Source of the DNA: Siphonobacter curvatus
Lineage (GTDB): Bacteria; Bacteroidota; Bacteroidia; Cytophagales; Spirosomataceae
Direction of reading: 5' to 3'
Assembly: GCF_002943425.1 (NCBI RefSeq)
Contig: NZ_PTRA01000003.1
Coordinates: 186,001 to 250,000 of the forward strand
DNA: 64,000 nt
In this document: in pieces, positions 54,504 through 63,400 of the stretch
Numbering within the stretch: position 1 is the first letter of the stretch
How the letters are laid out: every line of letters begins with the position of its first letter
Translations under genes and position numbers: made by a program
Notes under the pieces: generated by a model
Told to the model about the DNA's origin: nothing
Database searches by the model: none
Seen by the model: the letters and a program-made list of their open reading frames with translations, nothing else

Positions 54504-56788
54504 TAGCTTACCTGTATATAGCTATCGCGGTGCCTGCCCTGATCATCGGCACAGGAAATTTTTACCCGACCCGCGGGTGGCTGGCAGAACACCGCTTGGG
54601 TAGGATCCGCCGTTTGAATGAGCTGATCATTGATATACCAGTAAACGTTCTTTACTTCATTACCTACCTGAACATGGAGCGATAACTGATTTTTCTCCCG
54701 CCGGCTCAGGCGATAGGTAGCTCCATCTACCGGATAGGTAATGATGAGCTGCTGGCTGGTTGCGGCCACCCGCGTACATGCCGGATTGTGCGGTGGGACG
54801 CGTTCATAGGCAATGTGCCGGGTCTCGTACCAGTGGATGAGTTCGGGCGGATCCTGGGCCACCCAGGTTTCTATACTTCCCTGCTCCGGCTTACAGTAAG
54901 GGCAATAGCTCATGTGCCGTTTCAGGTCCAGCCATACGCGTTTTTTATGGGTACAACGTTGCGTCGAAGAAACACCCGGCAGGTAATAATCCGGCAAGGT
55001 ATGCGTGCAGAATTCACTGGGTAACTGGCCCGTTTCAGCACAAACCTGCCGCAGGGCCAGTCCGTTGGGCGTAGGCAAGCCCTGAGCCGCTGCGTTGTAA
55101 TCAATTGTGTTGAAAATTTCGAAGAGTAGGGGCGTGGCCGTATTAGCTCCATTGAGTTCGGGCACGCCTTCCCCCGAAAAGTTACCGACCCAAACGCCAA
55201 CGGTATAATGAGCGTTGTACCCGATACTCCAGGCATCCTTCTTCCCGAACGAAGTCCCCGTTTTCCAGGCTATTTTCGGCAATCGATACGTATAGGCGTA
55301 GTTGTTGGGTAAATCCGGACGGGCTACCTGGGTTAGAATCTGCGTAATAAGAAAGCTGGCTTCCTCACTGACGAGTTCCGTTGCATTATGGAAATCCGGG
55401 TTTTTTAAAAAATACGCCTTATTGAATTGTCCCTGGTTGGCAAAACTGGCAAACAACGTGGTCAACTCTTCGAGGGTTACGCCACAACCGCCCAGAATCA
55501 GGGAAAGGCCCAGTTTTCCGGATTGCTTTTGGATGGTTTGGAACTGTGCTTTTTTGAGTTTTTCAACTAGTGTAGAAGCTCCCATTTTTTGCAACACCTG
55601 TACGGCTGGTACGTTCAGCGAATTAGCCAGGGCGTATTCAATGCTAACTTTTCCGTGAAATTGACGGTCAAAGTTTTCGGGTTCAAACCCCATGAAGTTA
55701 CTCGGCACGTCATATACTACCGATTTAGGGGTCAGTAAGCCCTGATCAAAGGCCGTAGCGTACAGGAGCGGTTTGAGCGTACTCCCCGGTGAACGCACGG
55801 CCCGAATGCCATCGACCTGACCACCGTCGGAAGCATCCCGAAAATCAGCCGAACCTACGTACGCTTCTACGGCCATGGTTCGGTTGTTAATAACCAGCAC
55901 GGCTGCGTTTTGAATGCGATTGACTTTCAATCGATTGACGTAGTTTTTGACCAGCCGTTCCAGGGCCGATTGGCGGGCGGGTACGAGCGTGGTCCGGAGA
56001 ATGGGCTGTCCGGGGAATTCTTTTTTCAAACGCAGGGCCAGATGCGGAGCCGCCTGCGGAGCATTACTGCGGCGGGCCTGTAGCGGTTCCGTAAGGGCAT
56101 CGGCTACGGTAGCTTGGTCGAACAGCTGCTCGTGCTCAAATCGCCGAAGCCAGCGGTTGCGTTCCTGAATCAGATACGCATTGCTGTGACCCGGTCGCAA
56201 ACTATTGGGGCGGTTGGGAATGATCGTCAGGGCCGTTACTTCCGCCAGACTCAGGATTTGCGGCGGTTTTTGAAAGTACAACCAGGAGGCCGATTTGATG
56301 CCCTCAATGTTGGAGCCGTAGGGCACCAGATTAAGGTACAACTGTAAGATTTCATCCTTGGAGAAATGGGCTTCCAGCTGAAAAGCCCGTACGATCTCCA
56401 AGAGCTTATTGGCGTAGGTGCGGGGACGCGGTTCCAGCAGTCGAACGACCTGCATCGTAATGGTGGAAGCTCCGGAGGTACGCCGCCCGGTCGTGGTATT
56501 GTTAAACAGAGCCCGTACAACCGCCACCGGATTCACACCCGGATGCCAGTAGAACCAGCGATCTTCTTTAAAGAGTAGGGTTTTACGTAGGGTAGGACTG
56601 ATCTCGTCAAGCTCGGTATAGAGTCGCCACTTGTCTTCTTCACTAAGAAAGGCGTGTAGCATGGAGCCATCGGTGGCTTCGATCAGCGTGGAATACGAAG
56701 GTTTTACCCGAAAGGGAAAGACAAAATCCAGGAGCAGGAGTGCCGCCAGACTTATACTGATTGCCCATACCCAGAACCGTATTCGCAT
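54494..56788 (-). CDS. pbpC: Penicillin-binding protein 1C
   Basis: 764 residues. TM anchor (about 9-25), GT51 transglycosylase (about 55-225; catalytic Glu in FKEDRWFYWHPGVNPVAVVRA, RRTSGASTITMQ) and transpeptidase (about 290-570; SxxK in SPGSTLKP, SLN, KTGTS). A C-terminal BiPBP_C domain holds a Cys pair (RHMSYCPYCKP). It makes and cross-links peptidoglycan. The partner alpha-2-macroglobulin gene usually beside pbpC is not seen. Confidence 0.93.
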   Translation of the reverse strand: MRIRFWVWAISISLAALLLLDFVFPFRVKPSYSTLIEATDGSMLHAFLSEEDKWRLYTELDEISPTLRKTLLFKEDRWFYWHPGVNPVAVVRALFNNTTTGRRTSGASTITMQVVRLLEPRPRTYANKLLEIVRAFQLEAHFSKDEILQLYLNLVPYGSNIEGIKSASWLYFQKPPQILSLAEVTALTIIPNRPNSLRPGHSNAYLIQERNRWLRRFEHEQLFDQATVADALTEPLQARRSNAPQAAPHLALRLKKEFPGQPILRTTLVPARQSALERLVKNYVNRLKVNRIQNAAVLVINNRTMAVEAYVGSADFRDASDGGQVDGIRAVRSPGSTLKPLLYATAFDQGLLTPKSVVYDVPSNFMGFEPENFDRQFHGKVSIEYALANSLNVPAVQVLQKMGASTLVEKLKKAQFQTIQKQSGKLGLSLILGGCGVTLEELTTLFASFANQGQFNKAYFLKNPDFHNATELVSEEASFLITQILTQVARPDLPNNYAYTYRLPKIAWKTGTSFGKKDAWSIGYNAHYTVGVWVGNFSGEGVPELNGANTATPLLFEIFNTIDYNAAAQGLPTPNGLALRQVCAETGQLPSEFCTHTLPDYYLPGVSSTQRCTHKKRVWLDLKRHMSYCPYCKPEQGSIETWVAQDPPELIHWYETRHIAYERVPPHNPACTRVAATSQQLIITYPVDGATYRLSRREKNQLSLHVQVGNEVKNVYWYINDQLIQTADPTQAVFCQPPAGRVKISCADDQGRHRDSYIQVSYQD

Positions 56789-56813
56789 GATTTAGTCCAT
56801 CTGAATTCGATTT

Positions 56814-57269
56814 CTACACATTATCGACTACGTACGTGCGAGCCGCCACATCGTGTATGCATTGATGAAAACGGCTGAAAAGCCCGTAGACGTACACCAT
56901 GTAAAAATAGCCACTGATTTCCTTAACGGCATTTCGAATGAAGGCGTCCTTGTAGCTGAGCGGCTCGCCAGTCGTTTTCACCACCCGTAATTTCAGGATA
57001 CGCTTACCCAGCGTGGCCTGATAGCGGGAGCTTTCCTGAAAGAAACGGTAGAAAAAACTCGTCGGTACAAGGACCATTAACAATTGCGTGTACAATTCAG
57101 AAAGGGCTTCCGGATGTGAATTGAGGTACTGAAAATCCAGATTGAAAATAGGAATGCCTACCCCATACGCAATCAACATCGTAGCGATGTTGATGAGGAA
57201 GTAATCAATTAAATTAGCCAGAAACCGGTTACCCACACTGGCCAGTACCAACTCGTCGGTCTTTTGCAT
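56814..57269 (-). CDS. RDD family membrane protein
   Basis: 151 residues from ATG 57269 (MQKTDELVLASVGNRFLANLIDYFLINI). The RDD signature is seen as RFLANLIDYF at the start of TM1 and ATLGKRILKLRVVKTTGEPLSYKDAFIRN after TM2. Two or three membrane helices. Some RDD proteins are Na+/H+ antiporters or envelope-stress proteins; the function here is unknown. 25 bp upstream of pbpC and possibly cotranscribed. Confidence 0.82.
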   Translation of the reverse strand: MQKTDELVLASVGNRFLANLIDYFLINIATMLIAYGVGIPIFNLDFQYLNSHPEALSELYTQLLMVLVPTSFFYRFFQESSRYQATLGKRILKLRVVKTTGEPLSYKDAFIRNAVKEISGYFYMVYVYGLFSRFHQCIHDVAARTYVVDNV

Positions 57270-57291
57270 ACAAACAGGAAAAATAAAGGTG

Positions 57292-57320
57292 CAAAAGTAA
57301 GTCCTTCTTTCGCTTGTCAA
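57292..57320 (-). promoter_or_regulatory. Promoter of the RDD-pbpC operon
   Basis: On the minus strand, TTG (57320-57318), 18 bp, TACTTTTG (57299-57292), 22 bases before the RDD start codon. Confidence 0.55.
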
Positions 57321-57443
57321 CGGTATGGTAACGATTTCAGCCGGAAATAAAATTATACGTATAGGGTTGACTTTTCTTTTTTCTTGTATTCTCTTTGTAT
57401 ACGAATAGTTGCTTTGCTAATTATTCGATACACTTCATCAACA

Positions 57444-57497
57444 CCCGTTCGGGTCGTACTGGGCCGGTAGGTTACGGGTCCAGTACCCACCGGACGC
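57444..57497. other. Structured region upstream of the MarR gene
   Basis: ACCCG-TT-CGGGT (57444-57455), then GTACTGG (57457-57463) paired with CCAGTAC (57481-57487), and CCGGT (57465-57469) paired with ACCGG (57490-57494). The last two cross, giving a possible H-type pseudoknot. It lies in the 315-bp spacer between the divergent RDD and MarR genes, well upstream of the predicted MarR promoter; no gene is seen there. Confidence 0.4.
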
Positions 57498-57593
57498 TCT
57501 GCTACTTGGCTTCTTGAGCTTTTGAGTAAAAAGCGTTTGTCCGCCTACCAACGCATCCTATGCCCAAAGACAAGGATTCTGTCATTTGAAGCC

Positions 57594-57601
57594 TATCTTT
57601 G
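57594..57601 (+). promoter_or_regulatory. -7 element of the MarR gene
   Basis: TATCTTTG fits TAnnTTTG 35 bases before ATG 57636. No clear -33 element. Confidence 0.4.
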
Positions 57602-57635
57602 AAGAACCAGTTTGACTCCTAATTTTCCAGTAGAT

Positions 57636-58070
57636 ATGACGGCTTCTGATCAACGGGCTTATTTTTTCAAGATTGATACTACCATTAAAAAAGTCCGTTA
57701 CGTATTTCAGAAACGCTTGGATGAAGCGGGAATGGAATTGACGGTCGATCAATGGGTATTACTCGACCACGTCTTCCATTTTCCGGGCATTAGTCAGAAT
57801 GCACTGGCGGAAAAAACGGCTAAAGACAATCCTACCGTTACGCGAATTTTGGATATTCTGGTCAAAAAAGGGCTGGTCGAACGCCGAATGGCCGAAGAAG
57901 ACCGTCGCAAGTTTAATCTCCACCTAACGCCTGCCGGAATGGAGAAATATCACATCGCGTTCCCGGTAGTGGCGGAAGTACGTAAAATCGGCTGGGCTAA
58001 TCTTTCCGATCAGGATTTCGACGATCTCGTCCGCATCCTGGATACGATCTACCTGAATATTACGGGCTAG
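57636..58070 (+). CDS. MarR-family transcriptional regulator
   Basis: 144 residues from ATG 57636 (MTASDQRAYFFKIDTTIKKVRYVFQ). Winged-helix motif GISQNALAEKTAKDNPTVTRILDILVKKGLVERRMAEEDRRKFNLHLTPAG, with the conserved DRR of the wing. It is likely a dimeric repressor answering a small ligand or oxidant. Targets are unknown; it is divergent from the RDD-pbpC operon, which it might control. Confidence 0.9.
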   Translation: MTASDQRAYFFKIDTTIKKVRYVFQKRLDEAGMELTVDQWVLLDHVFHFPGISQNALAEKTAKDNPTVTRILDILVKKGLVERRMAEEDRRKFNLHLTPAGMEKYHIAFPVVAEVRKIGWANLSDQDFDDLVRILDTIYLNITG

Positions 58071-58222
58071 GCATGTAAGGAGTGGAGGTTGAAGGAGTAA
58101 ATACGCAACCTTCGCTCTTGCCGAAAGGCATAGCCAAGCTTTCCCGCCTGATCCAAGGCTAAAAGAGCTTCCGTAGAAGTAGATAGAAACTCAAACGCAA
58201 GTGTATTGCCGTTCTAACGTAT

Positions 58223-59743
58223 CTACTGCACCTCCACGTCCGTCATGACGCCATAACTTTCATTCTGTAGTCGGTCCAGAGCCGTAACCACGTAGCGATA
58301 GTTGCCGGGCGTAGGGGGCGTATCGGCGTACGAGGTTTGGGGTACGGGAAGAATCGCCAGAATTTTAGACGTATTGTTGAGAATGATGGGTTCATTTTCC
58401 CGGAATCGATACACCACAAAACGCCGGGGTACTTCGCCGTCCACGGCGGCGGGTGGCATCTGCCAACGCATGAGTACCTGCGTTGGCGTGCGTTTGAGTT
58501 CGAACTCCTGCGGTGGGAGCGGCGGGGTATGATCTTTCCAGGGCATGGTGGGTACCAGGGCCGGAAGTCGGTACAGATCCCGGCGAAGCGTATCCTGGAA
58601 GCCTTTGTAATTATTGAGTAAGGACCGCGAACTAAAGTAAATACTACCCTGAATCTCCGAGTGCTGCCGGTTGAAGCGAATCTGGATGGGCATTTCATCG
58701 GGGCTATCCCAACCACTTTCCCCATTCATCCGGTAAGCTCCCTGACCGATGTAGAGATGTCGCCCGAAACAGTTTTTTCGCCACCAGTCTACTAAAGGTT
58801 CGTAGGGTACCCGTTTATGCCCGCGGTGAAAATAGACCTGCGGAGCAATGTAGTCGATCCAGCCCATTTGCAACCACTTCCGCGTATCGGCGTACAGATC
58901 GTCGTAGGAACTCAAACCACGGGTTTCGGAGCCGTCGGGGGCCAGCGAACTGCGATTCCGCCAGATACCAAACGGACTGATCCCAAATTTCACGTAAGGC
59001 TTAATGACTTTCACCGAATCCGAAATCTGGTGAATGAGCTGGTTAATATTATCCCGCCGCCAGTCGTGAATATTGGCGTAACCCGCTCCGTATTTGTAAA
59101 ACGTCACCTGATCGTTGAGCACTTGTCCAACCACTTTATAGGGATAAAAATAGTCGTCAAAGTGAATACCATCCAGGTCGTAGTTCCGGACCAGATTCGT
59201 GACAATGCTGGTAATGTAATTTCGTACTTCGGGTACACCGACGTTGAAGAACTTGGTGCCGTCGTAGGTCAGCATCCAGTCGGGGTGCTGGCGACTCACG
59301 TGATCGGGCGTTACGTTGGGGTGTCCTTTGAATACCGCCCGGTTCAGATTCAGCCAGGCGTGAAATTCCAGATTCCGCTGGTGCGATTCGGCAATCATGA
59401 ACTCCAGCGGATCGTAAAAAGGCTCGGGGGCTCGGCCTTGGCGGCCCGTGAGCCACTCCGACCAGGGTTCCGTAGCCCCTTTGGCGTAATAAGCATCGGC
59501 GGCATCGCGAACCTGTACGAAGATCGCATTCATTCCCGACTGGCGGTGGTTATTAAGGATTTGGCGAAAGGATTGTTGCTGCGAATTGGGGTTGTAATCA
59601 CCCGGACGCGGCCAGTCGATATTATCTACGGTAGCAATCCATACGGCCCGAAGCTCTCGCTTGGGCGAGCTCTGCTGAGCAAACGCTTGCCAACCACAAA
59701 AAACCAGAACAAGAAAGAAAAAGCGAGTACACATTACAGACAA
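58223..59743 (-). CDS. GH10-like (GHL10/DUF187) secreted glycoside hydrolase
   Basis: 506 residues. Signal peptide (about 1-22, FCGWQAFAQQ). GHL10 TIM barrel (about 28-400; ELRAVWIATVDNIDWP, FVQVRDAADAYY, GIHFDDYFYPY with acidic residues, DYIAPQVYFHRG). A C-terminal fibronectin-like segment (about 415-505) follows. Members of this family attack envelope or glycan polymers such as peptidoglycan-related chains; the exact substrate is unknown. 125 bp downstream of the RND pump gene on the same strand. Confidence 0.85.
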   Translation of the reverse strand: MSVMCTRFFFLVLVFCGWQAFAQQSSPKRELRAVWIATVDNIDWPRPGDYNPNSQQQSFRQILNNHRQSGMNAIFVQVRDAADAYYAKGATEPWSEWLTGRQGRAPEPFYDPLEFMIAESHQRNLEFHAWLNLNRAVFKGHPNVTPDHVSRQHPDWMLTYDGTKFFNVGVPEVRNYITSIVTNLVRNYDLDGIHFDDYFYPYKVVGQVLNDQVTFYKYGAGYANIHDWRRDNINQLIHQISDSVKVIKPYVKFGISPFGIWRNRSSLAPDGSETRGLSSYDDLYADTRKWLQMGWIDYIAPQVYFHRGHKRVPYEPLVDWWRKNCFGRHLYIGQGAYRMNGESGWDSPDEMPIQIRFNRQHSEIQGSIYFSSRSLLNNYKGFQDTLRRDLYRLPALVPTMPWKDHTPPLPPQEFELKRTPTQVLMRWQMPPAAVDGEVPRRFVVYRFRENEPIILNNTSKILAILPVPQTSYADTPPTPGNYRYVVTALDRLQNESYGVMTDVEVQ

Positions 59744-59767
59744 ATCATCGGATTGAAGTCACAAAAT

Positions 59768-59803
59768 AAACGGATTCTATGGCTTCGAAACCAGAATCCG
59801 TTT
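59768..59803 (-). terminator. Hairpin between the RND pump and the GH10-like gene
   Basis: AAACGGATTCT/AGAATCCGTTT, 11-bp stem. On the minus strand it is followed by ATTTTG. It either terminates the efflux operon or lies in the leader of the hydrolase gene. Confidence 0.55.
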
Positions 59804-59868
59804 GAAAAGGGTAGCTAACACTCAAAACCGCTTAAGGTACCGCAAGGTTATACGTTGCCTTTAAAAAA

Positions 59869-62800
59869 TTAAATTTCCTCCGTTGAGTCACTGGAAACGC
59901 GTTTGGGACGGCGGGCCGCCCGCTGAGCCAGGAGCAAAAATAGGGGTGGAATGAGTAGCGGGGCAAAGATCAGCGTAGACGTAAGTCCGCCAATAATGAC
60001 CGTAGCCAGGGGCCGCTGCACGTCCGAGCCAATCCCCGAAGAAGTAGCTGCCGGGACCAAACCAATGATGGCAACCAACATAATGGCCATGATGGCCCGC
60101 AGTTGTTCGAGGGAAATCTCGTAAACCATGCGGGTGAGTTCCGTTCCTTCCAGCGTAGCCCGGTTGAGGGCCGAAACCAGCAGTACGCCCGCCATCACGG
60201 AAATACCGAAAATGGAAACGAAGCCTACCCCCGCCGATACGTTGAAATTGTACCCCCGCAGCAGCAAGGCGACAATACCGCCACCCAGGGCAAAAAGAAT
60301 ACAGGTGAGCGTCAGTAAGGTGTCCTGGAAATTTCGGAAAAGGATGTACAGGAATAGGAAAACCACCACGACCGTCAGGGGAATGGTCAGTAGAAGCTGC
60401 CCACCGGCCCGTTCGAGGTTTTCGTACTGTCCGCCATAAATGACCTGATAGCCTTCGGGAATCTGGACCTGCTGCTGAATTTTTCGTTGTACTTCCTGCA
60501 CAAAGCCCCCCTGATCACGACCCCGAATGTTGGTACGCACCGTGACCATCCGTTTGCTGTCGATGCGGTAGATGTTCGTTTGACCCTGCACGTACTTGAT
60601 GTCGGCCAGCTCACTCATGGGAATCAAAGCCCCCGAAGCAGCCGGTACCTGCAATTGCCGGATGACGTCAATGGAGTTCCGGCTTTCGGGCGTGAACCGG
60701 ATGATTAGATCGTAGCGACGGTCTTCGTCGTAAATCGTACCGACGTCTTTGCCACCCACGGCGGCTTCCACCATGGTTTCCACATCACTCACATTCACCC
60801 CGTACCGGGCGGCAGCCTGCCGATTTACCTGAATGGAAAGCTGATCCTGCGGACCCTCCTGTTCGATGTTGGTGGCCGAGGCCCCCGCCGTCTGCTGTAC
60901 GATTTTCGAAATCCGATTGGCTTTTTCCCGGAGTAAATCCAGATCATTGCCCACGACCGAGATAGCCAAATCTGCCGCCGAACCCGTAACAATTTCCATC
61001 ACCTGATCGATAATGGGTTGTCCGGAAGAAAAGAAGGAACCGGGAAAGGCGTTCTGTAATTCGGTCTGAATCCGGGCGACGAGGTCTTTCTTGCGAAGAC
61101 TGTCCGTCCAGTTCGAATAATCCTTTAAACCCACCAGAATTTCCGTTCGGTTGGGGGGGAACGGATCGGTACCCGTATCGTTACGACCCGTTTGGGTAAT
61201 GACGAAATCGACCGGATAATTCTTTGCGATGATTTCCCGGATTTTCGGAGCAATCTTGGCGTTCTCCTGAATGGTCACACCCGAAGGCATAAACGACCGT
61301 AGAAAGATGGAGCCTTCATCGAGTTCAGGAAGAAATTCCGTTCCTAATTTAGCTCCGGTACCAATCATCAGCAGCACCACCGCAAAGCCCAGGGTGAGTA
61401 CTAACCTAGGACCTTTCAGCAAACGCGTCAGTAGCCAGGCGTACCCTTTTTCGAAGGGTAGTAAGAAGATATTTCGGTGTTCCTTCAAAGGCTTGGCGTT
61501 GGGATCCAGGGATTTTTTGAAGGCAAAGGAAACCAGTACTGGAATAAAGGTCAGAGCGGCTAGCATCGAACCAACCACCGCAAACGCCAGCGTGAGAGCC
61601 ATGGGGCGGAACAATTTGCCTTCTACCCGTTGCATGAGCAGAATGGGCAGGTACGCCAGAATAATAATCGTGACGGAAAAGAAAATTTCCCGCCCCACTT
61701 CCTGAGCCGCCGATAGCGTAAGGGGCACAATTCCCCGGCGTTTTTCTTCGGCGGTTGCCGAGCGGTATCGCCGCACTAGGTGCTCGACCATGACGCAGGC
61801 TCCGTCCACAATAATACCAAAATCAATGGCTCCCAGCGAAAGTAAGTTGGCCGGTATCCCCGCCAATTTCATTAACATGAAGGCAAAAAGCAGGGCAAAA
61901 GGAATGGTAACCGTAACGACCAGGGCCGCCCGGAAGCTTCCCAGAAACAATACCAGCAGAATAATGACAATGGAAATACCTTCAAAGAGGGTATGAGCAA
62001 CGGTTTCCAGCGAATGATCAATCAGAAAACTCCGGTCGTACAAAACCCGCAGGCGAACCCCTTTGGGTAATTCGCGGGCTTCCAGTTCGGCCATTTTGGC
62101 TTTCAGGGCTTCCAGCGCTTCGCTGGGGTTTTCGCCGCGTCGCAGTACCACAATGCCTTCGGTAGAACCCGTGACATCGACCTTCGCATCGCGTACGGTA
62201 TAGCCCAGAATACCCGAAGGGGCGGGTGGGGAAATTTCCACGCGGGCTACGTCGGAGAGGAAAACGGGTACGCCGTCAATGGCCGTCAATACAATGCTTT
62301 CAATGTCTTTGGGTGTTTTGAGTACCCCTAGTCCGCGTACGGCGAAGCCTTGTCCACCGCGATCAATCAAATTACCACCCGTGTTCTGATTGTTCTTACT
62401 AACGGCTTCCATCACCATGGGCAGGCTCAAATGATACTTCCGCAGTTTGGCCGGATCGGTCAGGATATGGAATTCTTTCAAAGGTCCCCCGAACGTCACT
62501 ACGTCAGCAATACCCGGCACCTGTAGCAGTTGCGGTACAATCCGCCAGTCCTGCAAATCACGCAATTGCATGGGCGTGTAGGTCGGTGGAGCTTCTACCA
62601 CATAGCGAAAAATCTCACCTACCGCCGTCGTCAGCGGGGCCAGTTCGGTCGTAACGCCGTCGGGCAATTCGGCGTCCGCAATGCGTTCGAGTACTTGCTG
62701 ACGGGCAAAATAATCCGTAACGGTTTCATCAAAATTGAGCTGTACGACCGACAAACCGAAAATGGTACGCGAACGGCGGTCCGTTACGTGAGGCGTATTG

Positions 62801-63021
62801 TTGAGCGCCCGCTCGATGGGAATGGTTACCTGCTGTTCGACTTCCTCAGCGGCCCGCCCGTCGTACTTGGCAATGACGATCACATTCGTATCCGCAATAT
62901 CCGGGTACGCTTCAATTTTGAGCGTACGGAAGCACGCGTATCCCACGCCCATCAGAGCCACCGCCAGGGCAATAACCACCCATCGATTCTTGAGGGAAAA
63001 CAATAAAAGACTGCGAATCAT
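59869..63021 (-). CDS. CusA/CzcA-family heavy-metal RND efflux pump
   Basis: 1050 residues with 12 membrane helices and two large periplasmic loops. The N-terminus is LLFSLKNRWVVIALAVALMGVGYACF. The HME-RND proton-relay signature in TM4, LGAIDFGIIVDGACVMVEHLVRR, is complete. It exports a divalent or monovalent metal ion across both membranes with the adaptor and an outer-membrane channel. The metal cannot be told; the methionine relay typical of CusA is not evident to me. Confidence 0.93.
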   Translation of the reverse strand: MIRSLLLFSLKNRWVVIALAVALMGVGYACFRTLKIEAYPDIADTNVIVIAKYDGRAAEEVEQQVTIPIERALNNTPHVTDRRSRTIFGLSVVQLNFDETVTDYFARQQVLERIADAELPDGVTTELAPLTTAVGEIFRYVVEAPPTYTPMQLRDLQDWRIVPQLLQVPGIADVVTFGGPLKEFHILTDPAKLRKYHLSLPMVMEAVSKNNQNTGGNLIDRGGQGFAVRGLGVLKTPKDIESIVLTAIDGVPVFLSDVARVEISPPAPSGILGYTVRDAKVDVTGSTEGIVVLRRGENPSEALEALKAKMAELEARELPKGVRLRVLYDRSFLIDHSLETVAHTLFEGISIVIILLVLFLGSFRAALVVTVTIPFALLFAFMLMKLAGIPANLLSLGAIDFGIIVDGACVMVEHLVRRYRSATAEEKRRGIVPLTLSAAQEVGREIFFSVTIIILAYLPILLMQRVEGKLFRPMALTLAFAVVGSMLAALTFIPVLVSFAFKKSLDPNAKPLKEHRNIFLLPFEKGYAWLLTRLLKGPRLVLTLGFAVVLLMIGTGAKLGTEFLPELDEGSIFLRSFMPSGVTIQENAKIAPKIREIIAKNYPVDFVITQTGRNDTGTDPFPPNRTEILVGLKDYSNWTDSLRKKDLVARIQTELQNAFPGSFFSSGQPIIDQVMEIVTGSAADLAISVVGNDLDLLREKANRISKIVQQTAGASATNIEQEGPQDQLSIQVNRQAAARYGVNVSDVETMVEAAVGGKDVGTIYDEDRRYDLIIRFTPESRNSIDVIRQLQVPAASGALIPMSELADIKYVQGQTNIYRIDSKRMVTVRTNIRGRDQGGFVQEVQRKIQQQVQIPEGYQVIYGGQYENLERAGGQLLLTIPLTVVVVFLFLYILFRNFQDTLLTLTCILFALGGGIVALLLRGYNFNVSAGVGFVSIFGISVMAGVLLVSALNRATLEGTELTRMVYEISLEQLRAIMAIMLVAIIGLVPAATSSGIGSDVQRPLATVIIGGLTSTLIFAPLLIPPLFLLLAQRAARRPKRVSSDSTEEI

Positions 63022-63069
63022 GGAAGAAGTAGTAGGACATCACTCGGTCCAAAATGCCGAGCAAGGGGA

Positions 63070-63372
63070 TTAGAATAATTCGACTTCGTAAGCCAGCATT
63101 AAAGCCGTGGGCGAAAACTGGCGAATCTCCCGAAGCGCATACCGAACCTGTTCGGCTTCGGCTTCGAAAAGGATCAGAATGGGCGGTTCATCGAACGAAA
63201 ACAAGGCTCCGGGCCGGAGAATTCGGTGTTGTCCAATGCCGCTGATGCCTTCCAAAACCCGGGCATTAGGCATCTGTTGTTGAACCATCCACTGCAGAAT
63301 GGTGAGGTAGAGTGGATGGCCGTGGTCATCCATTTCGTCCTTATTGAGAATAATTTGAGCCTGCAGGAGCAT
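63070..63372 (-). CDS. DUF190 (PII-like) protein in the efflux operon
   Basis: 100 residues. The block GHPLYLTILQWMVQQQMPNARVLEGISGIGQH, with DEPPILILFEAEAEQV after it, is the DUF190 signature, a PII/CutA-like ferredoxin fold. It lies between the adaptor and the pump gene, 48 bp before the pump. A cytosolic sensor or metal-binding regulator of the pump is the simplest inference. Confidence 0.75.
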   Translation of the reverse strand: MLLQAQIILNKDEMDDHGHPLYLTILQWMVQQQMPNARVLEGISGIGQHRILRPGALFSFDEPPILILFEAEAEQVRYALREIRQFSPTALMLAYEVELF

Positions 63373-63400
63373 GAGGAGGAGTAGCTAGTATTCGTGAGCG

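Noticed and set aside
58817-59818. 333-codon plus-strand ORF across the GH10-like gene
   Set aside because: Antisense to a gene with signal peptide and family motifs; its own sequence matches nothing.
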